Assembly (NCBI RefSeq): GCF_000330505.1
Contig: NW_004440309.1
Location: forward strand, 161,088 to 225,087
Length of the DNA stretch: 64,000 bases
Reading direction: 5' to 3'
Origin: Entamoeba invadens IP1
Taxonomy: Eukaryota; Evosea; Mastigamoebida; Endamoebidae
A program made the position numbers and the translations under genes. The notes under the pieces are model-generated. The model was given only the letters and a program-made list of their open reading frames with translations, had not been told where the DNA came from and ran no database searches. Positions 1 through 9,005 of this stretch are shown one piece after another; position 1 is the first letter of the stretch; every line of letters starts with the position of its first letter.

Positions 1-730
1 CTCGATCAAACTGTGGAGCATACAACACAGGTATTCGATAGACTTTCCCATCTACACACCCCACAGAAAATACAGTGAGCTCCTCATTTGTGCACAGACA
101 AATGGGTTGTGATGGTAATGTGAATGACGCAGTTGGAGTGACTTCCCCATATTTCCAACACTTCACGGTGTTGTCTAAAGAGACTGAAATAAAGCCTGGG
201 ATTCTATTATTCGAAGATATTATGTGTGTGACGGGAAGGGTATGTGCGGTCAATGTAAAGAGTGGTGTGCATAGGGTTCCATTAAATATTGCGACAAACG
301 ACCACCCTCGAATCACCGAGTCTTCTCCACCCGTTAAAAGAACTCCACACTTCTCGGAGAAACAAAGCGCGTTGATCTTCTTGTTATGTGCTTGAAACTG
401 TTTCAGTAAGACCCCACTCTTCTCTTCCCACACTAGAACTTTCCCACTAACAGTCCCACCGATGATATACATCCCTTTGACATACAATAATGATGACACC
501 GGTTCGATGATGGATGACTTCGAAACAACATTCTCCCGCAAAAAGGAGTACTCGTACACGCACGACTTCTCCGTGTCGTTAATAAGGAACTTCGAGTGTT
601 GGATATTTAACGCAGCGGCAGACACACCCGTGACATTTTGTGGCGATTTAAATCTGCACTGAATCTCTCCGTTCTTCGCGTTGATCAAATACGACATTCC
701 ATCGTACCCCGTTGCGAGTATACTCTTCAT
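1..730 (-). CDS. IPI3: WD40 protein, IPI3/WDR18-like (5' part, runs off window)
   Basis: Reading the minus strand from an ATG at 730 gives an uninterrupted frame of 243 codons that leaves the window at position 1, so the C-terminus is missing. The translation has repeated WD40 blades: GKVLVWEE, then an HNKKINAL blade, GGEDSVIRGWS, and SLDNTVKCWKYG. The pattern 'GGEDSVI.GWS... HTLPVTHI... SLDNTVKCW' is characteristic of IPI3/WDR18, a subunit of the Rix1 complex that acts in late 60S ribosome assembly and ITS2 processing in the nucleus. Nothing in the frame is broken. Another WD40 family is possible because the C-terminus is not visible, but the 'TLPVT' blade makes IPI3 the best choice. Confidence 0.7.
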   Translation of the reverse strand, partial: MKSILATGYDGMSYLINAKNGEIQCRFKSPQNVTGVSAAALNIQHSKFLINDTEKSCVYEYSFLRENVVSKSSIIEPVSSLLYVKGMYIIGGTVSGKVLVWEEKSGVLLKQFQAHNKKINALCFSEKCGVLLTGGEDSVIRGWSFVAIFNGTLCTPLFTLTAHTLPVTHIISSNNRIPGFISVSLDNTVKCWKYGEVTPTASFTLPSQPICLCTNEELTVFSVGCVDGKVYRIPVLYAPQFDR

Positions 731-1001
731 TCTCCAACCTTCTTTTCTTAGTTGTATTTATTAGGGTTGTGCTGTTTTTCAATTCCACAAATTCAGTGTA
801 CAATATCGGGATACCATACTTCTAATAACATTTCGTGAAAGAAAAATGTTATTCCTCCAATCGACTTAGTGGCGATTATAATTAGGTTTTTATTATTAAA
901 TTTAATTATAATTAACACCATGCACCAATCAAAGACACGTAGAGAGTCGTGTGGACTACGTAGTTAAGATTTATATCCAAACTGCCAACCTTGTTCAGAT
1001 A

Positions 1002-1528
1002 ATGCAGACAGAGCAATTCAAAGAGATCGCATATGAAGACCGTACGTCTTCTATGAAACTGATGTTATTTTTGAATGGGGTTGGTGCACACGACAAGTCA
1101 CTGATATCTGTCAAATTCGAGTCCGACTCTCTCGACGTGGAGGTGAAAAGTCTCAATGGGGTGAATTATCATTTAAATAGAAAAGTGTTTGCCCCAATCG
1201 ATCCGGCCAAGTCTCGTTACACTCTTTCTTCAAATAGAATTAACATATTCCTCGAAAAGGTGACATCAACGTCATGGTCTCAATGGGAGAAACAAAAGGA
1301 TTCCTTCGTTTGTTTGATATGAACTGTTATTTATAATTAATTTATAATTATTATAAAAATTCTAATAACTAGAAAGCACCAAAAACAGACGACAAAGACC
1401 CACAAGCCGGTCTTATGAATATGATGAAAGACATGTATGAAAAAGGTGACGATGATATGAAACGAACAATCGCAAAAGCCTGGACTGAAGCTCAAGACAA
1501 GAAAAATTCAGGCGCACCAATGCTCTGA
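1002..1528 (+). CDS. CacyBP/SIP-like CS-SGS domain protein (one intron)
   Basis: Two exons, 1002..1307 and 1373..1528, are separated by a 65-nt intron (1308..1372) that begins GTTTGT and ends TAG; the joined product is about 153 residues. Exon 1 carries a CS (p23-like) domain, with the motif [16 protein letters not shown] and a tryptophan near its end (TSWSQWEK). Exon 2 encodes an SGS-type tail with [19 protein letters not shown] and [10 protein letters not shown]. That tail is almost diagnostic of calcyclin-binding protein / SGT1 relatives, which link Hsp90-type chaperones or SCF ubiquitin ligases to clients. The helical N-terminal domain of animal CacyBP is absent. An in-frame GTG lies upstream at 951, but no ATG is available there without another intron, so 1002 is chosen with some doubt. 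Confidence 0.72.
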
Positions 1529-1680
1529 TTAACACTTTCTATTGAAATTGAAACCTTTGATTTATCGTTGTGTTTCTTGACAATTGTAAACTATGTCTAA
1601 ATAAAATACTAATAAAATACCATCACTCCTTAAACGACTAATACATTTCACTTGAAGAGTAAACAATTACAGACCATTTA

Positions 1681-2793
1681 TTAGCTTCTGCATATCGCCG
1701 GGTCAACTGCTTTGACCAGTAGCCCCGATTCTTTCATCAACGAGCTTCCATATACTCCATAGCTCCAATCGTACCCAACGCCAATCGCAAGATATCTCCC
1801 GTCGGGGGAATAGCACCCTGCGGTGATCGAGGCAAAATTCGCTATAGGTGGAAGCATCCCAATCGCTTTGAACTTGAACACATCCCAGAACCCCATTGAA
1901 CCATCTCCTCCTGCGGTGAACAAACTACCATCGAACCTGTATTTAACCACGTTTACAGGATACATCTCAACTCCTGTTGGTTTCTTTGATGTGTGTGCCT
2001 TGAAACAGTACGATGTCTCAGAGAGGGAGTTTGTGAAGAAATAGTTGTAAATCGTTGAATCGGCGGTTCCAAAAGAACACCCTTTTCCGTCCTCGAACAT
2101 TGACACACATAATGGTACTGAGCGTGTTACTGGGAACTTACCGACGACACTCGACGTGAGTTCCCTCATGTTTCTTAAGTCGAACATCCCCACCATCCCA
2201 TTTTGTTGTCCAACACAGAACATATCTCCTTTGAGGTCAACACAGGTGATCTTTGAAGCCAAGTTAATTGAAAATGCTATTTTCGATGTTCTCGCGTCGA
2301 TGATCCGAATGACCCCATCCGTCCCCGTCGATAAAATGATTCCCAAATCCGCAGAAAATTTGAGACCAGTCACAACACCCTTATGTTGAGCAATTCTGAT
2401 CTTTTGCGACGCTCCTTGTTGTTGTGCGTTCCATCCATACACAAACCCATATGAGTCACCGAAAAAAAGTGTCAGTGGGTCGTGTGTAGTCGCCAATTTT
2501 GTGACTGGGCAGTCATTGACAAGTGCCGAAGCCAATTTGGAACTTTCATTGTTCAGCGCGAGGATTCTAACCGTTGAGTCCCACCCACACACTGATATGA
2601 CCGAGTCGTTCCCGGTCATCGACCAAGACACGTCACTGATACTGTCGTTGCATGCGTCTTGTATTGAAAAAAATGGTTGTAGGTTAGTTTGGTATGGGAT
2701 ACGGACAATAGGCTTGATTTGAGGTTGTACCTGTTGTTGAAATTGTGGTGTTTGGTAATTTTGGGCCGAGCCCCAATACGTTTGAAATGACAT
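1681..2793 (-). CDS. RAE1: mRNA export factor RAE1/GLE2 (WD40)
   Basis: A 370-residue seven-blade WD40 protein. It has a short Gln-rich N-terminus, then 'NDSISDVSWS', the blade end WDSTVRI, 'VYPVNVVKYRFDGSLFTAGGDGSMGFWD', and near the end GYDWSYG. The ordered signature 'YPVN..., TAGGDG...FWD, ...GYDWS.G' is typical of RAE1/GLE2, a nucleoporin-associated protein that works with NUP98-type GLEBS partners in mRNA export and spindle function. Its length is close to that of yeast and human family members. The start is the first ATG, and the frame is intact. It is convergent with the CacyBP-like gene. Confidence 0.85.
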   Translation of the reverse strand: MSFQTYWGSAQNYQTPQFQQQVQPQIKPIVRIPYQTNLQPFFSIQDACNDSISDVSWSMTGNDSVISVCGWDSTVRILALNNESSKLASALVNDCPVTKLATTHDPLTLFFGDSYGFVYGWNAQQQGASQKIRIAQHKGVVTGLKFSADLGIILSTGTDGVIRIIDARTSKIAFSINLASKITCVDLKGDMFCVGQQNGMVGMFDLRNMRELTSSVVGKFPVTRSVPLCVSMFEDGKGCSFGTADSTIYNYFFTNSLSETSYCFKAHTSKKPTGVEMYPVNVVKYRFDGSLFTAGGDGSMGFWDVFKFKAIGMLPPIANFASITAGCYSPDGRYLAIGVGYDWSYGVYGSSLMKESGLLVKAVDPAICRS

Positions 2794-3323
2794 TCTTTAT
2801 TTTCGAGTTTCCTTGTAAATTGGATCCTTTTCAATTCCTTTGTTCCATCAGTTCGGGGAAACTCCAATCCCAATCCCTAATCTCCCGTCTCCTTGTCACT
2901 TTTTTTCAACCATTTTGTTCCTCACAACTTTTAGAGTTCTGGTTGAGTTTTTCCATTTTGGGATCAATTCCTTTTCTAACAAAGTTCTATTCATATTACT
3001 TTCTTTTACTATACTTAATAACTTCATGGATCTTTTGTCTTTTTTTCTGTTTTTTTTACTATTTTTTTCATTAATAATCATAAAGTGATAATACTAATAT
3101 TAATATTAGATTATTAGTTTAATCCTAATTATTTATTAATCTATAATATATTATTAATTATATTAATAATCAATTATTAATTAATATAGTTTTATAATAG
3201 TTATGCATTAATAATAAGTTATTAAAGCATAATAACTACAAATAAACTATAAAAAACCATAAAACAACGATAAAAAAAATATGAATTTGTTTGGTGAGTA
3301 TTAAGTTGTTTTGTAGTAAATAA
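2794..3323. other. intergenic, A+T rich
   Basis: The upstream region of RAE1 (about 2794-3085) is T-rich on the plus strand. It is followed by nearly pure A/T sequence and the 3' flank of the RhoGEF gene. Short ORFs here on both strands are low-complexity Phe/Ser/Lys strings and are not believed. I see no RNA gene. Confidence 0.5.
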
Positions 3324-5216
3324 TTAGATATCGACAAAGTCTCTTGTAGCTCCAAAGTCCATGAGGTCGATCCAGCTTTGGTCATCTGACAAGCAGAAGA
3401 AGTTGTCTCTAATGATTTCGTCGACTTGTTTTTTGAAGTTTTCGCACAGCTCTTCGTTTTCGAGTTCGAGTACAATAGGTTTCGGTCGTCTAAATTTCTT
3501 GACGGTGACGACCTTTTCTGCGGTGAAGACTTCGACGTCTCCTCCAATTTTGAGTGTTTCTTGTGTGATCCATTTGTTCTTATTTTTGATACAGATCATG
3601 ATCATATCATTGAACAAGTACACGCGTGTCGGTGTTTTAGCAATGACGTTACCCGTCCACAAATGGTATCTATTATCCTTCAACAAGTCCTCGTCTCCTA
3701 TTTCTTTAACAACTTCTTGTAAAGAGTCTCGCATTTTCGAACGTTCATTAGCAATTGTTGAGAAGAAATGAAACTCGTTGAATGCTTCTTTCAGTTGGAA
3801 GTAGTCCGGATGTGATCGTTTTGTCAATTTAATAATTTCTTTTATAAGCATTGGATATCTCATCACACGTTGGACCGGTTGAATTAATAACGACTCGAGC
3901 GTTTGTGACTCAAGTTCTTTCAATTTCAAATTCTCTTTCAATAACATCGAGACTTTTGGCTCCTTTTTGAGGCGTTTCCACGTCGACAGTGCTATTTGAT
4001 AGTCCGTTGTGAAATTCAAATACGGCGCCACATGTGGGAGGAGCATTTTAAGTGTATCTCCAATGCACGTGTCCACCTTATACTTCTCAAGTGATTGTTT
4101 CAACTTCTCTACAAAGATTTTCGACGATTTGATGCATCGGGGAAGAGTCAAAAAGACCGCGTTGATTTGTTTCTCAATTCCTTTATTACCACCAATACTC
4201 TCTAGTAATGGTTGTCTAAAGTAGTTCTCCATCAAGACCATATTATCATGTAAGTTCTGTTCCGTGTCGACTAATTCTTGAATACACTCTTTCCGTTTAA
4301 TAACATTCTCTATCCCATAGTCTTTCCTCACTAAGTATCCTCTTATGAACCCTTGTAACACTTCCAATGCTTGATTCTCAGGTATCACATACTTCTTCTT
4401 CGCCCATTTCACACTCGTCACTACACTCATTTTCTTCGGTCGGTCTATCACAGTATCGACTAATGGCCGTCGCGCCTTCTCCGTCTTATATGTCAAGTGA
4501 CTCAACTTTTTCCCTCTCTTCTCCTCTTCCTTAGTGTTCCCAAATGTCTCTTGCATCGAGGTGTCCCCAGTAAACCCAACAGTGCAATGTCTCGAACGCC
4601 CAATCGACATCTCAAGCCACAATTTCAGTTTGGAGATGACCATCCCATCATCAGGGGTTCGCATTAAAATGGGGACTAAGAGCTTCTTACACTCGCTCTT
4701 GTCATCAAACAGCATTATGGTACTGACTAAGACCGGGGTCATCCCTTTAACTATTATCTCGAGGATCTCGTCGTACCCTTCACTCTTCATGCCATTCGGA
4801 ACAACAAAATTCAACGCCTTCTTTATGTGGACACCAAATCGACACAACTCCGCAATGCAACGCGCAGCCTCTTTTTTCGAATAGTCTTTAACAAACGGTC
4901 TCGTTTCGTTGATATAGTTCAAGTAGTTCTCAAATGCTCCAATGAGTCTGTGGTCAATACTCACTTTAATAATTTTACTCTTTGTCACAGCTTCTTTGTT
5001 TTTCAAAAAGATGATCCCGAGCATCCCTTCAGGCTCAACGCAATCCTTAGGAAGAGTGTATTTATAATATTCGTTGACCTCAATTTGTATCCGACTGGAT
5101 GTCTTGATATCAAAAGTCTCAAAAGCAAACATCTCCTGTTTCTCAGCTTGAATTAAATTGGGGTGGCGTGGCGTTCCTAACTTATTTGGACTCCCAGCGT
5201 CCTTCACGCTTATCAT
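3324..5216 (-). CDS. RhoGEF (DH-PH) with IQ motif
   Basis: A protein of about 630 residues. A conserved-looking helical N-terminal region (about 1-230) is followed by a basic linker and an IQ-like motif near residue 290 (ALEVLQGFIRGYLVRKDYG). A Dbl-homology domain spans about 310-505, with the family core 'LIQPVQRVMRYPMLIKEI'. A PH domain follows (about 520-610, 'HLWTGNVIAKTPTRVYLFNDMIMI'). It should activate Rho/Rac GTPases; Entamoeba has a greatly expanded RhoGEF set. The frame is open further upstream to a TTG at 5231, but the first ATG is 5216, preceded by GAAC and Inr-like sequences (GAACTTGAAAAAC), so 5216 is preferred. Confidence 0.85.
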   Translation of the reverse strand: MISVKDAGSPNKLGTPRHPNLIQAEKQEMFAFETFDIKTSSRIQIEVNEYYKYTLPKDCVEPEGMLGIIFLKNKEAVTKSKIIKVSIDHRLIGAFENYLNYINETRPFVKDYSKKEAARCIAELCRFGVHIKKALNFVVPNGMKSEGYDEILEIIVKGMTPVLVSTIMLFDDKSECKKLLVPILMRTPDDGMVISKLKLWLEMSIGRSRHCTVGFTGDTSMQETFGNTKEEEKRGKKLSHLTYKTEKARRPLVDTVIDRPKKMSVVTSVKWAKKKYVIPENQALEVLQGFIRGYLVRKDYGIENVIKRKECIQELVDTEQNLHDNMVLMENYFRQPLLESIGGNKGIEKQINAVFLTLPRCIKSSKIFVEKLKQSLEKYKVDTCIGDTLKMLLPHVAPYLNFTTDYQIALSTWKRLKKEPKVSMLLKENLKLKELESQTLESLLIQPVQRVMRYPMLIKEIIKLTKRSHPDYFQLKEAFNEFHFFSTIANERSKMRDSLQEVVKEIGDEDLLKDNRYHLWTGNVIAKTPTRVYLFNDMIMICIKNKNKWITQETLKIGGDVEVFTAEKVVTVKKFRRPKPIVLELENEELCENFKKQVDEIIRDNFFCLSDDQSWIDLMDFGATRDFVDI

Positions 5217-5588
5217 TCCTTTGTTTTTCAAGTTCGACTTTGAGGAAAGAACTTGGGGAATTTCGATACGTTTGTGTTGTCTGTTTGTTTCATTGTTATT
5301 CTTACTATCAGTTTAGTTCTTCTATAGTTTTCTTTTCTTACTTTGAATAGTTTCCATCTCTGCATATCAATTGATATTCATATTATTATAATAAATTATA
5401 ATAAATATTATAATATATCATAAATTAATTGAAGTCTAAGACTTTTTGAAATACTTTCTACTATTATACGAGGGAGTACTACATTAGTATAGTATTAGTA
5501 TGGTATTAATATAGTATGTTTGCAAAGTTCTATTTTTCTGTGATATTTTAATTATAAAATAGTAACAAATGAATTAGTTATATAACTA
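5217..5588. other. intergenic, A+T rich
   Basis: Promoter side of the RhoGEF gene (GAACTT box on the minus strand at about 5231-5236), then simple A/T sequence up to the 3' end of the PDI-like gene. No gene or RNA is recognised. Confidence 0.5.
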
Positions 5589-7004
5589 TTACAAATCAAT
5601 TTTAATATTATCAGTCTTTTTGTTTGTGTGTTTTGGAATTTGAAGGAACACGTCCAAATCGAGAGAAGTGACTTTCTCATGTATGACGGATAAGATCTCC
5701 TTTTCAGAGTAACTTTTTATCGCATAGACGTAAGGTGAATTGTCATCGGAATACACCAAAAGTGTCGGGTAACTCTGCAAGACGTCCGCATTAACGACTT
5801 CATCTTGCTCAATATCAACTACACCAAATTGAAAATTGGTGACATTCGACTGATTGAATTTGGTGCAAAGTGGGACCACCACCTTATCAATGTATTCGAT
5901 GCATTTTCGATCGGAAAATGGACAAACGATAATCGCAGAAGTTTGCGAAGTGTACACATCAAAGTTGTCCAACGTTATGAGTGGAGGAACTTTTGACATG
6001 AAGGCGGAGGTGCTTTTTCTGCCTCGTCGAGCGTGACGAATTTTCCCCTGCAAAAAGTCTTCAACAAACTCTTCGACGTGTTTCTCGGTAACATTTTGGC
6101 GCATTGGATACACGTCAATATCATGAAGAATAGACACCCACACTTTTTGGTCTTTCCCGTTATGTCCCTTTGGGGGTTCAAACACTTGTTGTGTCACAAA
6201 TGGAAGAATCAGTTGGTACTTTCTTGCTATCTTCTTCATGAAAGTTGCACCCGTCATAGCAGAAATGTAATAGTAAAATAAGACTGGGACGTCGACCTGT
6301 TCGAGACTGTTCTGTACAACCTTTGCCTTAGAGAAAGGGGGGACAAACGCCAATATTGATTTAAACAGAATCACGCTCTTGTTATAGACAAGTTCAAATT
6401 CAGACACTTTTAAGTCACCGTTGTCGTCCAAAACATGAACAGACATTTGTGGACAATTTACAGAAGAGTTTGTTATCCACACAAACTGCTGTTTGTATCG
6501 TTTAGTTTCTTCTGCTATTTCAGTCATCATCGTTTCATATTGTTTAGCTTGGTCGTTACTCTGATACGACACAATGGCAACTGCAAATGAAGTGTTTAAA
6601 AGTCTTTGAATCTCGCTTTGAGTGGATACAAATAAATAAACTGGAGATAACATATCACGGAGCCAATCCTTGAGTTGTCCATATTCGTACATCCCATACA
6701 TCTTTCGAAATTGTTTTCCTTTCTTATACAAAATAGTCGTCGGCATAACACTAAGTCCTTCTTTTTCGCACAGTTTGTCGTTCGGTTCATCGCATGATAT
6801 TTCTCCAAAAGGAATTTGAGCGAACATCGAAAGTTGGTTAAACTCGTAAGTATAATCCTTGCACAATGGACACTCTTTCACAACAAATTTGATTAACAGC
6901 AATTCATTGGAGTCTATCGCCTCTTTAAAGTTTGTCAAGTTAAGTACTTGGAGTCGCCCATTAGTGCAAAGAAATAGTGTTACAACTAGTAATACAAGTT
7001 GCAT
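5589..7004 (-). CDS. PDI-like secretory protein with atypical thioredoxin motifs
   Basis: A 471-residue protein with a clear N-terminal signal peptide (hydrophobic residues 3-13, then CTNG). A thioredoxin-like domain contains C45-P-L-C48 after 'LLLIKFVVKE', with the cis-Pro region 'VMPTTILYKKG'. A long middle part follows, then a second thioredoxin-like region near the C-terminus, with CPFSDRKC and 'LQSYPTLLVYSDD'. This layout is that of protein disulfide isomerases of the ER lumen. The first active site is CPLC rather than CGHC, and the second has six residues between the cysteines instead of two, so redox activity may be reduced or altered. The end (NIKIDL) is only a poor match to KDEL-type retention. 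It may be a chaperone rather than an efficient oxidoreductase. Confidence 0.72.
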   Translation of the reverse strand: MQLVLLVVTLFLCTNGRLQVLNLTNFKEAIDSNELLLIKFVVKECPLCKDYTYEFNQLSMFAQIPFGEISCDEPNDKLCEKEGLSVMPTTILYKKGKQFRKMYGMYEYGQLKDWLRDMLSPVYLFVSTQSEIQRLLNTSFAVAIVSYQSNDQAKQYETMMTEIAEETKRYKQQFVWITNSSVNCPQMSVHVLDDNGDLKVSEFELVYNKSVILFKSILAFVPPFSKAKVVQNSLEQVDVPVLFYYYISAMTGATFMKKIARKYQLILPFVTQQVFEPPKGHNGKDQKVWVSILHDIDVYPMRQNVTEKHVEEFVEDFLQGKIRHARRGRKSTSAFMSKVPPLITLDNFDVYTSQTSAIIVCPFSDRKCIEYIDKVVVPLCTKFNQSNVTNFQFGVVDIEQDEVVNADVLQSYPTLLVYSDDNSPYVYAIKSYSEKEILSVIHEKVTSLDLDVFLQIPKHTNKKTDNIKIDL

Positions 7005-7131
7005 TAAATTTTGAGTTCTGAAGAACTCAAAATTTAATAAATTTCGGAATTTGAAATATTAAATGAATTGTCTTTTAAATTGTTCATTATAGTTGTTTTA
7101 TTATAAAAATAGAGTAAATACCAATCATTTT

Positions 7132-8385
7132 TTATCGCATTGAAAAACACTTTTCTTTTGCTAATTTCGGTTTTTGTCGCAATGGACATTTTCCAAAACA
7201 AAAATGACCAAATTTAGACAACTCTTGAGGGATTTTAATATCGACCAAAGAAGAACACGCATAAAAACAACCATTGGCAACTTCTTTGATGTTATTGGGC
7301 AAAACCACATTGTTTAAGGAAGTACACAACTCAAAGCAACTTTGACATAACAACTCCACAGTCTCTGGTAACACAATTGAAAACAGAGAATAACACTTCT
7401 CAAAACAACTTCTTCCCAGACAAGTGACGCTTTCTGGTAATTTGACGCTCGAAAGAGAAAAACAATTTCTGAAGCAATCAGTTGGAAGACTAAAAATTGT
7501 TTTGGGGAGTTTGATTTCCATCAAATTAGAACACCCAAAAAAGCAGTCAAACCCAAGTGTAAAAATTGAATTTGGCATTTTGAATTTCTTGATATTCACA
7601 CAGTCTCTGAATGCGTTGATAGATAAGCACGAAATGGAGGACGGCAATACAATTTCCGAGTATTTTGAACCATAAAAGCAGTCCACACCAATTGAACTAC
7701 ACTCACTTGGTATAACAAAACAGTCGTTTATTTGAGTGGTTTTAATTGAATAGGCCAGATCATCTTTTGTAAATTCTGGGTTTCTAAGTAAACAAGACAA
7801 TTGCTTTGAAAGAAACAGTGGTAGGTTTGCAACACACAAATCTCCATGAAACACTAGACTGGGGGTAGTTCCTCTAAACGCATGTTTGCCAACACCACAA
7901 AGTGTGTAATTTAACTCAATTGACTTGAGCGAGGAAAGTTTGTCAAATGCAAAACTTTCGATGTATTTAACCGAAGAAGAAACAATAAGTGTTTGGATTG
8001 TTGTGATATGGGAAAAGCAATAAGGAGCAATGTGTGTTACGTTTGGTGTTGTAAAAAGTTGTTCAACAGTCAATTTTTTGAGGTCTTGTGATTTTAATAG
8101 TATTTGTCTGTACTGGTGCTTTGTTTGTAAACTTTCTGAATAAGAAATGGGGTATTCTACAACGATTTTTTGCACGTCTCCAATTGGTTTGTCGTTCCGT
8201 TTGTATAAATGAAATGCGGTTAAATTATTAAACAATTGTGTGGAATTGATCGAAATAGGGTTTTCCGACATTGCCATTATTCCCAACAAAAACCGTTTTG
8301 AAACAAGTGAAAGTGTCTTGTAATCACATTCTGAAAGGACATATTTAAGGATTGATGTGAGGCCACATCCATTAATTTTAACCAT
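7132..8385 (-). CDS. BspA-type leucine-rich repeat protein
   Basis: A 417-residue protein made largely of about 23-residue repeats of the form 'CFxxCxxLxxIxLPxxxxxLGxxCF' (for example DCFFGCSNLMEIKLP and SCFEKCYSLFSIVLP). This is the Treponema BspA-like LRR_5 type that is hugely expanded in Entamoeba and Trichomonas. An N-terminal segment of about 50 residues (ILKYVLSECDYKTLSLVSKRF) resembles an F-box-like helical cap, a common feature in this family. No signal peptide or membrane segment is visible. The role is unknown; relatives have been discussed as surface or protein-interaction scaffolds. Confidence 0.8.
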   Translation of the reverse strand: MVKINGCGLTSILKYVLSECDYKTLSLVSKRFLLGIMAMSENPISINSTQLFNNLTAFHLYKRNDKPIGDVQKIVVEYPISYSESLQTKHQYRQILLKSQDLKKLTVEQLFTTPNVTHIAPYCFSHITTIQTLIVSSSVKYIESFAFDKLSSLKSIELNYTLCGVGKHAFRGTTPSLVFHGDLCVANLPLFLSKQLSCLLRNPEFTKDDLAYSIKTTQINDCFVIPSECSSIGVDCFYGSKYSEIVLPSSISCLSINAFRDCVNIKKFKMPNSIFTLGFDCFFGCSNLMEIKLPKTIFSLPTDCFRNCFSLSSVKLPESVTCLGRSCFEKCYSLFSIVLPETVELLCQSCFELCTSLNNVVLPNNIKEVANGCFYACSSLVDIKIPQELSKFGHFCFGKCPLRQKPKLAKEKCFSMR

Positions 8386-9005
8386 TGAATATTCTTTGTT
8401 CTAATTTTGATAATTCAATCAGTGGTTTAATTATTAATTAATTTATATTATATTCTAGTTACCATTTAATAACTAAAAATTTAATTTATAAGTCAAAAAC
8501 AAAAGATTTCAACCTTTCAATTGAAGATATAATTGATTATGAAAGATAACAATGTCTGTATGTTATGTAAACTTTGTTATAAACATTTACTGTTCGATCC
8601 ATATGTTTCACAGTACAACATAGTATGGTTGTTTATATAACAATTAATTGATTAACAAATAAGTATAAATTAGAATAATCAAAAATAATATACAATATTC
8701 TAATATATAATCAACTCTTCTCATTTTTATAGGTAATTATAATAAAATAATAGTATTTTTAACATATTAATCCAATTTTATTTATAATTAAAAATTAATT
8801 AATTTTTTAAATAATTTTATTTATTTAAAAATCACTTTTTTTTGATCTGAACAAAAAGTTAAAACAATACGAAATTAAACCTCAATTTTTAATCAAACCA
8901 TTTTTATTATTATTATTTTTATATATTAGTAATATAATAATAATTAATAATTAATAATTAATAATTAATAAATAGTAAATAAAGATATTAGAACTCCTAA
9001 AAAAG
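8386..9005. other. intergenic, divergent promoters, simple A/T sequence
   Basis: Separates two divergently transcribed genes, the LRR protein (minus) and the MRE11-like gene (plus). It contains a short run of ATTAATA units at about 8934-8969. A GAACT box lies about 15 nt before the MRE11-like ATG at 9006. No gene is recognised. Confidence 0.5.

Noticed and set aside
75..662. Two plus-strand ORFs (75-395, 462-662)
   Set aside because: They are antisense to a continuous minus-strand WD40 frame that starts with ATG at 730.
2745..3088. Phe/Ser-rich plus-strand ORFs upstream of RAE1
   Set aside because: Low-complexity translation of T-rich promoter DNA, overlapping the RAE1 start.
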